Of a stretch of 64,000 nt of DNA, positions 21,677 to 35,140 are shown piece after piece (the stretch's first letter is position 1; the number at the start of each line of letters is the position of its first letter). The DNA lies in assembly GCA_905221615.1 (NCBI GenBank), contig CAJNDT010004001.1, forward strand, positions 1,458,474-1,522,473, in the 5' to 3' direction. The translations under genes and the position numbers were made by a program. The notes beneath the pieces are model-generated. The model did no database searches. It was not told the origin of the DNA and saw nothing but the letters and a program-made list of their open reading frames with translations. This DNA is from Symbiodinium sp. CCMP2592. Its lineage: Eukaryota > Sar > Dinophyceae > Suessiales > Symbiodiniaceae.

Positions 21677-24338
21677 TGCATTCATAAATGTCCAGCCAGA
21701 GAGCGCAAGCTGCGAAAGCAACGCATGTACGAGTTGTGGGCCTCGCGAGCCTTGCGTTCCTCTTCGGTCTCCTCCTCCCGATTTGGCTTCGGCTTGGGTG
21801 TCACGCGTGGCTCCACGGCTGTGTCGGTCTCCACCTTGCCTGGTGGCACTGACTCCTTCGTCTCGGTCTCCGCCTTGCCTGGTGGCACTGACTCCTTCGT
21901 CTCGGTCTCCACCTTGACACTTGCTGGCACTGACTCCTTCGTCGAGGTCTCCACCTTGACACCTGCTGGCGCTGCCTCCTTTGTCTCGGTCTCCACGGCA
22001 CCTGCTGGCACTGACTCCTTCGTCGAGGTCTCCACGGCACCTGCTGGCACTGACTCCTTGGTCGAGCTCTCCGCTGGCACATCTGCTGGCACACCTGCTG
22101 GCACTGACTCCTTCGTTGAGCTCTCCGCTGGCACACCTTCCTTTTGGGTCTTCTCTGGCAGATCTGCCGGCTCCACGAACTCCGTCTTGACATCCTGCAT
22201 GTGCACAACTGGCCCGGCCGACTCTGGCCCGGTCTCCACTTGATGCTCCAGCTGCCGGGTCATGGCCTCAATATCGCAGGTGGCGGGTCTGCGCAGCATG
22301 TCTCGGATAAAGCCCGATCGAGCTCCACTCAACTCTGCCGGTTGTTGCAGCAGCGCCGCAAGGAGGCTTTGAAGAGCCTTGGCTCGCTGCTCAGCCTCCC
22401 CAGCTCGGTTCTCAGCCCGACCCGCTCGGTGCTGCGCTGCCTCCACCTCATCCTGCTCGTCCAGCAGTCGTTCAAGATGCATCTCCAGCTCGTCCGGGCG
22501 GTTAGCCGACTTTGGCTGGCCCTCCGCCGACTTCTCCGTCCCCTCAACCGATGCCTTCGCTGAAAAGGGCGAGCAGCTCGCTGCGACTCGCACATGTCCG
22601 CTTGAAGCATCGGCCTCTGCAGTGGCGGTTGTGCCTTCTGCAGTGAACGAAACACTGGCCTTCGAAGCTGGCTGTTCCACCTCCACACGGGGCGGTACGG
22701 CAGCGGTAGGCACAGGATCCAACTGCGTTTCCACTTCGGCCTGGGTGGCCTTGGCTGCCGGTGCCGACTCGGGATCGGGCTCTGAATGTGCGGCCGTCTC
22801 AACAGCCGCTGTCGTTGGCGTCTCCACAGACTTCAAGAAGCAGGCAACGCCACAGAAGAGTTGCGACCCCTGCCCAAATCGACTTCAAGAAGAAAAAAAT
22901 ATCTAGAAAAACATGTATTGGTAACTATACTATAGCTAGTAGACCCTATGTAACACTGTAGGCCTTCTTGATCGCACCATCCGCAGCACACGCGGCTGCA
23001 CAGATACAGCAGTTCGTTGGATCCTGACAATTTAGTGTACTGAGATGGTGTTATATTAGTATTGTTATTGCTAGTAGTAGGGTACTAAGCTAGCTGCACT
23101 AGTGATCGTACCAGAGGAGGAAGTATGAGAAGAAGAAGTAGTAGTAGTAGTAGTAGTATAGTGCACTACTAAGTAGTAGTAGCAGTAGTACCCGTAGTAA
23201 TATAGTGGTGGTACTAGTAGTACTAGTCGTCGTAGTAGGAGTAGTAGGAGAGGGAGTGGTAGTGGTAGTGGTGGTGGTACTGGTAGTGCTAGTGGTAGTG
23301 GTGGTGGTACTGGTAGTGGTAGTGGTAGTGGTCGTGGTCGTGGTGGTGGTGGTGGTGGTGGTGGTAGTGGTAGTGGTAGTGGGAGTAGCAGTAGAGTAGC
23401 AGGAGTGTGGTATGGTAGTACACCGGAACCTCCCTCGCAATAGGAAGCCTTGCAATACGATCCCCATATATATATTTATGTATAACCCTGCTAAACTTTT
23501 TGAGCCCACACAAGTCTTTCCCAAGAAGCCCGGCCTGTGAAACCAGGGTCTGAGGTGAAGGCTTAAAGTCGGCAGGATTTGGGGTTTAGGGTTATGAGAT
23601 CGGGGCCGTAGGGTTGCGAGGTTGGGGGCTCGGGGTTTTACGGTTCAGGGCTTAGGGTTTTAAGGTTCAGGCTTAAGGTTGCAAAGTTGAGAGCTTAGGG
23701 TTTTTAGGTTGCTTAAATCGATCCTTGGTCTCCTCCTCTAGCTGGGTGCCGGCGAGATCTTGGGATAGTCCTGGCAACCGGGATCTGTAGACTGTATCTA
23801 TGTTTTACTAACACATCATCTTCAGATCTGTCCTTTGTCGAGGCTCAGCTCCGCCATATACTGATTCAAGCTAATCGTAGTCGAGGAATCGGAATGTCGG
23901 GGAAAAGCTAGGAAGCCTTGGGACTTCGCTTGCAGTCAAGGACAGGGATGACACGCTGCGATGCCGCTTGGCATCCGGGGACTTGATGTTTCCGGTGGAC
24001 ATAGGGCTCGGTCCCGGTGCTGCTGGGGCTGCTGCCGGGGTCTTGATGCTTCCGGTGGACATAGGGCTCGGTCCCGGTGCTGTTGGGGCTGCTGCAGGGG
24101 TCTTGATGCTTTCGGTGGACATAGGGCTCGGTCCCGGCGCTGCTGGGGCTGCTGGCGGGGTCTCGATCACCGGGGTCTTGATGGGAGGTCGGGCCGGTGT
24201 TGCCAACGGGCGAGGGTCGCTGGCACTACCGTCAGGCTTATCCTTCTTCCCATGTTGCTGCAAAGCTTTATCGACCATTGCCTGCACTCTTGCAGACACT
24301 GGTGCAGCCGCAGCTGACATGTCGCCACGCTTCCCCAT
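17652..24338 (-). CDS. Gene B, second assembled copy (truncated at gap)
   Basis: Same exons as 1389-8093: 23925-24338 (start MGKRGDMSAAAAP), 21705-22830, about 21234-21428, 20947-21071, about 20539-20667, 20203-about 20423, 19585-19872, 18090-18173 and 17652-17955. The exons corresponding to 400-1130 and 101-256 are missing because the contig begins at 17625. Two differences from copy 1 fall in the repeat exon; one turns ETKESAPAG into ETKEAAPAG. If the duplication is an assembly artefact this is the same gene. Confidence 0.7.
21467..21675 (+). repeat. (TAG)n microsatellite, copy 2
   Basis: 209 bp; same flanks and same CAG/CACAG marker. The first block is about 36 bp longer and the second block about 48 bp shorter than in copy 1, so the net -12 bp hides two opposite changes. 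Confidence 0.95.
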
Positions 24339-26839
24339 CGTAGCTACAGGGCAAATCACGACCGTAAAAGCTAAAAGCAAATCTTTCGAACAACGTGCCA
24401 ACCAAGGAGCGGTGGATATGGGTCTCGTCAGAACTACACACAACAAATTAAAGGGCCTGTAGGATAAGTCTAAGCTTATAGGGTCCTGTGGTAGGAGGCT
24501 AATCACGTACGGCTTGGTTCCTAGCTGCATGTGTAGTATACAGATTCACGCGGTTTCACGCTTTTTCACGCTCTTTCACGCGAGACCTGTGTGAGGATGG
24601 TCTTTGGGGATATTTTTCACGCTAGTTCACGCTTTTTCACGCTCTCTCACGCTTGGCTCGGGGATCATTATACTGATTATACCGGGGTTCGGTCGATTGT
24701 AGGGACAATTTCGTCTCACCCTGCAATAAATACCAGCACATACATACAGTACCCCTGTTTTCCTGGTATAGGGTCCGGGCCCTGTGTAGACACATATGTA
24801 TCATATATACCCATAACTCTAAAGCTTCGCCTTTATGTCCTTATAATATAATTATTATAACCCCAAATGGACTCTCGAAGTGAAGGATCTGTGAATCTAG
24901 AACTTAGCAATGGTTCCTGGATTGCTTACCATATATCATTGCGGCCTCTGGCCACAAAGCAAGCCCCAAGCCCAATGCATTCCCACACGTCGGGGTCACA
25001 AGAATATTGAGCCGGGTCTCGGGGTCTAGAGCACATCAGGGTCCCTCGGAGTCTATAGGGGTATATTGAGTAGGATCTATGATCTAGGGCTTCGGGGCTG
25101 GGGGTTCTGGATCTGGGGTGATAATGAAATGCTTAGCCGAAGCCTTTACCTGGCTACGAATTAGACCATAAATCTGCTACTGCACCGAGGTCTAGAGTCC
25201 CACGGAGTCTAGTGGTATATTGAGGGGGATCTAGGATCTAGGGGTTCGGGGCTGGGGGTTCTTGGAGACTACCCATGACAATCTGAGGTTACTCTTGTTG
25301 CCGCATTGCCGATCTTCAATCTCCTTCGGCGGCACCTGGTCCGGCTGCTTCTGGCCAGCTGCTGGTGCTTGGTTGCCAACCACAAATTTTGGGTTTGGGG
25401 GGTGCTGCGCGAGCCCTCGTCAAAATCCCGGGTCTGTAAAGCTGGTGCAACAAGGTAGTACACAGTGTAGTTGCCGATGTTACACGAAGATCGCACCCCA
25501 TTCCCATAACAAAATTGCGTGTGCCCGCAAAGCTTCACCACGAATCCCAGCAGAAAGCCCGAAATTAAACTATGCCGAACACATCAACACGGACCGTTCG
25601 ATTATCTAGCCCTGTAACTCTTGTAATCTAACCTATAACATACTAACCTATGTAGAATACCTCCCCAAGAAGCAAAACTCAATTACCCAGTCTAACCTAT
25701 GATAATACATTCTGGTCTACAATATATAATGTAACCTAACCTATACTAACCTATGTAATGGAATACCACCCCAATATATAAGCAAAACTTAAATACCCAG
25801 TCTAACCTGACTATATGATAATACATCTAACCTAACGCACTAACCTATGTAATAGACTACCCTCCAATAAGCAAAACCTAATTGCCCAGTCTAACCTATG
25901 ATAATACATTGTGGTCCAGAATATCTTATAATAATGTAATCTAATATAACCTATCATATGTAGAATACCCCCCCCAATAAGCAACACCTAATTACACAAT
26001 CTAACCTATGATAATACATTCTGGTCCACAATATCTAATGTAATCTAACCTAACATACTAACCTATCTAGAATACCCCCCAACAAGGAAAAACCTAATTT
26101 CCCAGCCTTGTAACCCCACACAATATTATCGCAAGGACATGCTACGTGCGTGTTAGAGCCCCGTAGTTCTTACTTTGTAAAATACTGCAAGCTTCCCTTA
26201 ATCATAAGCAAAGACTAGCAGCCTGTAGACCCCGGCCCAGATTGGTAGACCTACATAGTTTAAATGCAAGACCTAGCGGACAAACCCACAACCTATGGTG
26301 TGGCCTCGTTGAAGAGAAATGTTAGGAGTAGTTTGACCCGGTATGTGAAGAAACTAAAGACTCTGGTCACCCTAACAACACGAACTGAGATTCGACGGCT
26401 TCAGCGAACACTGGGTGTTTGGTGCCTTTGGGTGCCTCTGGTGTGGCCTGGCCTCTCTGTACTACCTAAGAATTCGAAGTGATGGTGGGGTCAGAGCACA
26501 TGTGGCTGACTCGAGCATCCCATACCTTAGAAAGGAATAGTCCGCAAAGGCACCCAATGACCCCGAATTGCTTCGGCAATCAGAAAGGACTGCAAGTCCT
26601 CTAGACCAGCAGCGGCCCAGCATGGAAACTCCTTCGTTGGAATGTCGGGATGAAGGTTTAAGGCTTAGGGTTGGGGTTCCAAATGTTGCAAGACTGGCAG
26701 CAGGAGATATGTCAAGGTGCGAGGTTCTGCACTGCATTGGTGATCATACCGATGTTCAGCTGGGGTCCTCGTGCTTCCTGGAACAGCATCGGTTCGATGT
26801 GATGTGAATGGGATCGACTTCACAATGCAAGATAGACAT

Positions 26840-29800
26840 GGTATACCTGCGGCCCGCCTCTTGCCTGTTGTGATCAAGATGCATATGAGCAATTGCACGA
26901 GCGAAAGCCCGAGGATAGGCCGCAGTCGTAGATAGTCGTTTCGTGCCAGTCCTCATGGATATGTAATTTAAGTACTGCTAGATTCTGCTAGATTTTGCTC
27001 AGAAACTGGGCCTGGTCCAAACGCGTAGAAAGCAATATCAGCCAAGGTACACAGCTGCTGTCCGACCCTGGCCGCGATTGACTCTCTTCACCACCGACTT
27101 TGCAGCTTCGTGGAAGTCCTTCTTCCTATGTTTAGACATTCGGTTGCCGATCTTGGGCAGCCACTTCCTTGATTGCAACTGGCGTGGGAAGCCGATGACA
27201 TCTGCAGATGTTTGCAAGGATGCACATTGGTAGTAAGGCTAGCGCGAACATCCCATGAGATAGCTGGGTTTCGCATTCGGGGCCCCGTAGAGGCCCATCC
27301 AACTCGGATCCACACGATGTACTGTGACTCGTTCTGATCTAGAGAAGTAATAACAGTCCTAAATGCGTTTCGCAAAAAAGTTAGTAGTTTGATCATGACA
27401 AGATGCAACGAGCAAACATCCCATCCAGCATCACATGTACAGCCATTCAAAACATCTCTCAAGAATGTGAACAGCGGGATGTGCTTCAGCACACTGGACG
27501 CGGGTTGTTCGATAGCACTCCATACCCGGCGGACCGTCGCTAAGTACAGGAGTAAGCAGAATCGCGTTGCGATTCGGTTGGCGATCAGAACACCTTGGAG
27601 TGGAGCGGATTCTTGGAGTCTTGGGGTTTGGGTTTGCGATAGGGACGAAGCAAAAGAACCGATTCAGGCTGTTTGCAGTCGGGAGTCTTGGCTCCAGAGG
27701 ATTGCCGTATGGGCGTTCGCGAGATCGTTGATGTATTGATTGCGAAATAAATATCATGTTCGAACAAGGATGCCCGGCCCACAGCAGTCCCCCGGCCCGG
27801 ATTCGAAGCGTTTTCTTCAAGAGATTGAGGAGCCCCACCGTGGACAGGATGTTCTCCTCGAAGGGCGACGTGAGCACGTCGAATGTTGACCTTGCAAACT
27901 AATCATATATTCTCATGTACACCCAAGCTACACAGACAGGAGCTTGAATGCAACCACATGTCATTTAAGAACCCTGCACACGGTGCCCCTGCTCTTCGAA
28001 AGCAGCAGCAACACGGCCAACCCCAGAGAAGGCTTCGAGGATCATCAAATCCTAAGTTGACCAACGTTCTAGTGTGAGCGAACGTAGAACATCATTCTGA
28101 TGAGAGCCAATATTGAGGCATCGTCTCGACAGTGCTGCTCGTCCGCAATGGTCGCAACATAGTGGGCGGCCTGCAACCTCAGACAGGCAGTTACATCGAG
28201 CAAAAACCCAAGAAGAACCATTAACCTGGGCTTGGGGAGTGGATAGACAAGGGTCTAATGTCGGGTTCATTGGCAGGCCTGGGGACTTGGGATCCAGCTT
28301 TCAATTGAAAGATCATGGTTTGCTTATAAGTCTGATTGCAAGGGTCAGTGTGCTAGTCAAGTAACAGGATCGTTGGTACTCCCAATGCCAACAGCATAGC
28401 CGCAGCAGAGCCACTCAAAGAGAGCGGATAAACGCGTGCATCCATCACGAAGCAGCTCGCAACCCTGATCTGCAAGGCACCGCCGCCCTAGCTGAAGATC
28501 GAAGCTGGGCCGCGTGCATGCAAAGAAGACAGCATACATACGAGGTTGCAGGTTGTCGGGTCTTTCCATGGGATCAAGCAATCACCACCTGAACTGAGAC
28601 TTGTATGGCATTAATGCAAGGCTTGATTTTGCAATGCGGACAGCAGCTCTTCGAAGCTCATCTAGGCTAGAAGAGATTCAGAGACCCCGTTGTCGAGAGG
28701 ACATTCGATGGGATATTGCATGCCATGCATGCGCAAGCCCCGTGAAGCAAAATCATCAGATCAACCTGGACGGTCCCCGCACTCAAACGTTGTTCCCGAC
28801 CTTGGAGATATACTCTCGGATAGCCGTTGTGTCACTTGGATCCAGCCCTTGTGGCCTCTCGAACCAGCCCGCCAACACCATGGACAGCCTCCAACCGTAG
28901 TCCATCCCATGTTTCTGCCAGTTGACTGCACAGCCTTTCTTGCATTCATTGGCCTGCTCAGATGCGGATTTCAACTAGTCAGAACTGTAACTCAATCGGT
29001 GCTGCAACCGTAAAAATACACATAAGTTTACATGTGTGTAGGGTTTAGGGGTTTAGGGTTTGGGCCAATATATGATTTCGAGTGCATAGTGTATAATAAA
29101 TGTGTGTGTGTGTGTGTGTGTGTACATGGCAAACGAAGTAGGAAACCATGAGTTGAGGCCTGGATTAAGTGCGCTTTTGCGACGTCCACGAACCATTGCT
29201 GCTGCTTCATGTGGAGCACGTAGAACCCGTTGTGGTTGGGGAGGACTTGCACACCGCTTCCCAAATGGCTGGGATCATGAATCGTATAGGACCTCAGGAA
29301 ATCCAGTGTAGGAGGATGTCATCGGTTTTCATGCTCTCCAGCATATGTCTCAATAATTAGTGCTGCCATAGCTGCTTCTGCTTGAGCTCCGCGGCTGTGG
29401 GCATTCTTAGGCCAATGTTGTTCATCTTGTAGAGATCTTTGTGCACGTCCGCAACGGTCCGGGTCTGCAGCCAAGTTCACACTCGTGGCGTGTGTGCATG
29501 TTGTGCGCGAATCATACACTGGCTTGTCTATATTACGAAATGTGCCTCCTTCGTTTCGCCACTGTTTTCGGCAGTCGCCTGAGCCCGTTTTGGGCCTTTG
29601 GTCCTAGGCTTCCCCGCGTTGCCGGACTCCTTGGTTTGGTCTTCGTCTGGCACGCCTGTCTCCGGATTCTCGTGGCCGGGCTCCTCGGTTTGGTCTTGGT
29701 CTGTCTGCGGATTCTCTGTGTGGCCGGGCTCGTCGGTTTGGTCTTCGTTTGGCACACCTGTCTCCGGATTCTCTGTGTGGCTGGGCTCCGTGTCTGCTTG

Positions 29801-30140
29801 CTCGCCTTCGGGCACTACGCCTGCAGCATCGCTTGTGCCGCTTTTTTTTTTCCCACGACCTCCACCCTTGCCTCAGATACAGTGAAATGCGACTGTGTGT
29901 ACAGCAATAACAATATCCATAGCTACACATGCATGATCGAAGTTCTACAATTAATATGCTGACTCGGTGCCGGCGGCACGTGCCAGCACCTTGGCAGCCT
30001 TTTCCTCTCTGGCGTTCTTCTTCAGCTGCTGTTGCTGCTGCAACACCGTCAGGTCTGCGTCTGGGCACTGCAATGCCTTTAGTTGCTCGTGCAACGCCTT
30101 CTGCGGTGCTGGCACCGCACTCTTGTCCAGCAACTTCTTA
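26840..30140 (-). CDS. Gene A2, second assembled copy
   Basis: Identical exon series to 10595-13895 shifted by 16245 bases. The GGLLWAGHPCS exon lies at 27668-27885, the IEQPASS exon at 27435-27588 and the GLYGAPNAKPS exon at 27242-27325. One substitution near 27505 (C to T against 11260) changes an Ala to Thr only in the longer overlapping frame. See the copy 1 entry for function. Confidence 0.6.
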
Positions 30141-31216
30141 TCATCCTGCACATGTACAGTACAGACTACACGGTTTGACTTTAGGGCTCACGGTTTCTAA
30201 ATAGTTTGGGGGTCTGGGATTGTCAGCAATCCCCGTCCCCTCCCCGTCCCCCTCAAATTATAGGAGGAATGTTGAAAGTTTGGGCGTCGAGCCTTCAAAG
30301 CAAAATCTCAACCCCAGGCCCAAACCTTGAAACCGTAAATTAACAACAACAAAACCCTCAATCAAAGGTCCGGAATCCTTGTTGTACACTTGAAACCCCA
30401 CCTTAGCAAATCCTTTTGCACAGCGCCCCGAAACCTGTCCAGAGTCTGCCTTGTGAAGTACATAAAGCACAACTCTTTGGGCAAATATAGAAACACTCGC
30501 AACGACGACAGGACTTCTAATACTAAACTCCCAAAATGCTCCGAGGTTGTGGGTCCTTCTCCGGTGGCGGGGATGCTGGCGCTGGCGAAGGGATTTGCGA
30601 ATCCTGGAGGGATCCGTCAGCATTAATTCTAGATCTGGATCTGGGTCTTGGGTCTATCCGGTCGAATCACTGGAGCTAACTCGTATACCTAGCACAGTTG
30701 TCCCTAAGGGCCCTAGAAAGCCGACCAAAATCTAAAGTCGATCCTTTGGGATTTGCGGTTGTGGTCATGAGGCTTTCGGGGTTTTGCGTTTCAGTTGTGG
30801 GTTACAAGTTTAGTTGTCATGTTGTACTAGAGTGATCGTCCCGAGCGTGATAAACCCTGGAAGCCAATGCCCATTCTTCTCACTTAAACTTAAACCGACG
30901 ATACCCCAAGACCCGACTCTGTGTATAATTCTTTCGATAAACCACAACTGCATGAACTATATGCCCAATTTCAATTCGAGCCGGCCTTGTTTAATCTTAA
31001 TCCAAGTAAGCCCAAAGCCCCCTAACGTCCAAGCCCCTAAATATGTCATATAAAGCAACACCTGCACCGAGAGGCAAAAACCCGAGGAAGCTCACATACC
31101 TATGTGTATATACATATATACACACACACACACACATGCGTACATACATTCCCTGATCTTATATAAAATACCCCGAACTCCAACAAGTAGGCAAGCTCCT
31201 TTCTGCGATTTGCAAA

Positions 31217-32589
31217 CTAATCGTCGTCCTCCATCGACACATCTGGCATGTCCGTCGATGCTGGGGCCACTGGGTCCTGATCGCAAGCCAAGAGGTTGAG
31301 GAACTGATTGGTTCACAAAAACCCGAATTGCTCATGATTGGGGCCTGCATTCTTAACTATCGGAAGCTTCGGTGCCCAGACTCGCAGCCCACCTTGACCC
31401 CAAGTGCAACCGGGTTCTACTGAAGCATTTGTACCTGATCAAGACTAAATATTATTCTGTAGGATTCGACTCGTGCATTTTCCAAGTTAGCGCCGCAGTC
31501 CTCCGCCCGAGCAGCTTCGGGTTCGTTCGTACACATGTCTTCATCCTGGCGGCGTAGGTAATTCGGAGGGGCGGCTTGGGGTTTCGAATTGCAAGTACGG
31601 GGTCACACTTTAGGTTTAAAAGGCGGTTTTGACATGTAGGCGTTGTGCAGATATGTAGGGTTGGAGGCTTGACAAGGGCTTGATTATACAGTATTGAAGC
31701 TCAATTGGGGCATCGAACTCACTGCAGCCAGACCCAAATTCCGAAAACACCCACCTGCAAGCCTCAACAACGCAAAGTTTTAGGGCGCCACGGTCTAGAA
31801 TTTCCTCGTTCTTTCCACCGAGAACAAATTAAATACAAATCCCAGGTTAAATTTGATCCCGGCAGTGCTGCCTCTTCAGTCGGCTCGCCCTCGCCGTCCA
31901 CGCTGTCGCCCAGGCTTTCGGAGGTGAAGCCAGGCACCTCGGACGTCGAAGGGATTGTGTTCGCACCCTGAATTTGAATATTCGATTCTACACACTCGGC
32001 AAGTGGCGTGCACTGCTTCTCCGACTTCTCCGATATCTGCTGTCGTGCTCCCCGACTCAGCCTCCTGAACGATCATTGGAGTTACCCAACATCCGATTCA
32101 ACCCCAACCCTTTCAAAATTCATTGGCCTTCACGAACTTCTCGAAACCGGCACAAGAGGATAGGAAGTTCTTGATGGCCTGCATCTCCTCGCTCCTGGTC
32201 TGTGTGTGTGTGTGTGTGTGTGTCTGTGCGTGTGTGGTGTGTGTGGGTGTGTGTAGGTGTGTGGGTGTGTGGGAGTGGGTGCGTGGGAGTGGGTGTGTGT
32301 AGGTGTCTGGGTGTGTGGGAGTGGGTGCGTGGGAGTGGGTGTGTGCGTGGGTGTGTGTGGGTGTGTGTGGGCGTGTGTGTGGGTGGGTGGGTGGGTGGGT
32401 GGGCGGGTGGGTGTGCGTGTGCGTGTGCAGGTTGGTGTGTTTGTATCTCAATAGCGTAGGCTTTTTCTTATTACGTATGCCATACAGGAAGCCAGCACCG
32501 CTCCTCGCGACCACAGTGCGCTTCGTCATCCTAAGACAAAGCGCGAGCATCGCTCTCAAGCGACCTCCTTGCTGCCCTGCCCAGTCCTT

Positions 32590-32656
<67 letters not shown>

Positions 32657-33417
32657 CTTATACAGCAATAGAACTCGCAGTGCTAAGCAACTGATCACAC
32701 ACAGAGAAGCCTACACTAAAGCTGACGGGATTCTTGGATTTCTTTCTTGAGCACTTTCTTTGATCGGCCTTTCGGCTGCGGGTCTGGTTTCACAGCCCCA
32801 AGGACCAGGAGCCCGCGATCGTTGTTCACCTTCAAGAAGGCGTCCTCGGTTTATGCTCGGAAAGCTTGTGGCATTCGGCGATTGTGTGACTCACAGGTTG
32901 CAGTGGCGGATTGTGCAGTCAGGGTTCTTTGAACACCCCGGCAGAAGGAACGTCCAGCTCCACTTTGGCAAACATCGAGATAACCATCTCAAAATTTAGG
33001 ATGATCTTGGCTAGACATATATCTCACTCCCGGGACTCCCGCATGTAGCTCGCACACGTAAGATTCCAAGATGCAACAAATATCACGTGCATACTGGCTG
33101 CGTCCCGTTCGAACACGCCTCCTGCCAGGACGGAGGCCTCCGTGAGAGGGACCAACACTTTGGCCTGCCAGCAGAGCTGATCAAAAGGGAGGGCCTGGAA
33201 AGGAGATTTCTGGGCACAGGGGCCTCGTCTGCCCGTATGGCAGTCCAATCACAGGGTTCCAGAATCGATTTCAACACTTCGTGCACGGCTTCCACCTGGG
33301 CCTCTCTGGCCGAGGTTTCCTGAGATTTGTAACAACATCATGATCAATATGAATGTTTCCGAAGCTACATAACCCATAACTGCTGAATCGAGTCTCAGCG
33401 GTAGGCACATCCGACAT
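31217..33417 (-). CDS. Gene A1, second assembled copy
   Basis: Same exon series as 14967-17159 with the likely ATG at 33417. The intronic GT minisatellite is 8 bases longer here. No other coding change was noticed. Confidence 0.5.
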
Positions 33418-33788
33418 GGCCGGCAGAACTGTGCAATTCGCACTAGTCTCGGGCCCCAAAACTCTCGCACACAGCAGTGCACAGCTGGCATACGACGGGC
33501 ACCAACAACGGCAACATCTAATCAAGTACATCTGCAGCCAAACACACACACACACACACACACACAGTCATGCATATGCACGGCGGAGGGTGCACCGTCA
33601 GCTGACCTGGAACTCGAACCCGCTCGCTGTGAAGCCAGCATGCGTTCTCTGCCCATTGCCAAAGCACGCTTCATTTCTTAAATTTATAGCTAGGATACAC
33701 ACAGCTGCCTCACGAGCAGGTGAGGGCATGAAACGCTTCAGGTTTAAATTTAGTGAGGGCTTAGCATCGGTTGCCTGCTTTGGCAGCT

Positions 33789-35010
33789 TACAAGACGCAC
33801 ACACAGCTGGGACACACAGCCGCCTCATGAGCAGGTGGGGATTGCAACACCTATTTCAGGTTTATGGGATAACATAGTATCATCGGCCTGCTATATCTAC
33901 AACACACATCAGGCTTAGGGTTCAGTATCGGTACCTGTACACTCAGACGGCAACGGTGCACTGCATGGTCCTGACAAGCAGAGAGCTCGGGTTTGACAGG
34001 TCAAGGAAGTTATTAGGGATGGAGTGCTTTAATGGTCCACCGGGGCGACTCTCTACAATGCGAACTGCGAACCAGAATGAAATTCATAGCAGCTAGCGAT
34101 CTACAAAATTAAAGACAAGTTGCTAAGGAATTCCCAGTTTACATGCCCAAGCTGGCCCAAACTCGGCCACCGCCACACGGAACTCGAAGCACAGTCTGCC
34201 CAAAGCAGACTTGGATTCCGAAATGTGAATAGGGATAAACTTGTATATGTATAATAGAATCACGTATACATATATATATATATATAGATATATAGATATA
34301 TACATATCTTGGGTGGCAATTCGGTAGCGTGAAATGAATATTTCCATTTGCCGCTACCAAATTAAGCGGGTTCGGGATAATTTTTCAACCCACGTGCACA
34401 CGAAGTGCTGTGAAATTGTGCACTTGGTCAGCTATTCGGCGACTTGGAGTATTTTCCGCCGTCCATGTCATTGGACTGGGATGGTTTCCTCCTGATCCAT
34501 GTCGTATTGGTATGGGGAACTTGCTCCACTTGTACAGATCAGCCTTGACTTCATATCCGCCTATTTAATTTTATATACTTTACATCGTCCTCGTTCCTTG
34601 GCATCCGATGGTTCCCAAGGCCTCATTTTTTTAGGACTCGGTATACAACCCCTCCAAAGACCGGGACTTTCACCCGAGACCTCATATAACAAGGTCTTGC
34701 GATCCCCAGGGAAAGAGTTTAGCTACTTGACTATGAGTAGGGCTACAAGTCTCTTAACTGGGGTTGCTATGCTTCGAACGCCACCTATAACCTACTTACT
34801 CTTCAAGTATTGATCGGGGGCCTGTATCCTACAATAAAGGGGTCCTACCCTACTATTTTGCCGGGTTAGGGGTTTCGTATTGGTGTTAGTGTTCAGGGTT
34901 TAGGGGTGCAGTATTTCGACTCTTGGATCATGGTTTTCGGGTCTGTGACATCCCGTTACACATCCCGGTTGGGGCTGCGGACATTCGGATGCCTTTTGGA
35001 ATGGTGTTGA
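33789..35010. other. Sequence just right of the duplicated block
   Basis: After the second ~105-bp repeat unit there is a short (TA)n at 34270-34302. I see no supported exon. A plus-strand frame at 34499-34813 is open but has no recognisable content. Confidence 0.5.
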
Positions 35011-35014
35011 AGAC

Positions 35015-35140
35015 CTAGTAGCTGAGTGGATACACTTTACACTTTTTGGGACAATGTTCCCCACCCTAAAACTAAAAGTGTACACTTTTCGGGGCTTATG
35101 AACTTAAACCCTAAACCCTAAACCGAACTCAGCAACTAAG
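35015..35140. mobile_element. Foldback element family J, copy 1, with CCCTAAA insert
   Basis: The left end CTAGTAGCTGAGTGGATACA and right end GAACTCAGCAACTAAG are inverted. Immediately outside lies AAGAC on both sides. Inside the right arm, 35104-35124, sit about three CCCTAAA units absent from the other two copies. Confidence 0.75.

Larger units (their letters stand above)
17625..33788. repeat. Contig-end overlap, copy 2 (16164 bp)
   Basis: Repeats 1362-17524. It starts at the first base after the gap, in the middle of a gene B exon, and identity stops at 33788. Beyond that the right piece continues with sequence not found in the left piece, and 1-1361 continues the left piece on the other side. 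This is the geometry of a dovetail overlap between two contigs. Confidence 0.95.

Noticed and set aside
33605-33670. tRNA-like stretch (complement contains GGTTCGAGTTCC)
   Set aside because: The T-arm stem does not pair and no acceptor stem or D arm could be drawn.
1362-33788. Recent biological tandem duplication of a gene cluster
   Set aside because: Both copies stop exactly at the gap edges and their lengths agree within one base; a contig overlap explains this more simply. Kept as the alternative to test.
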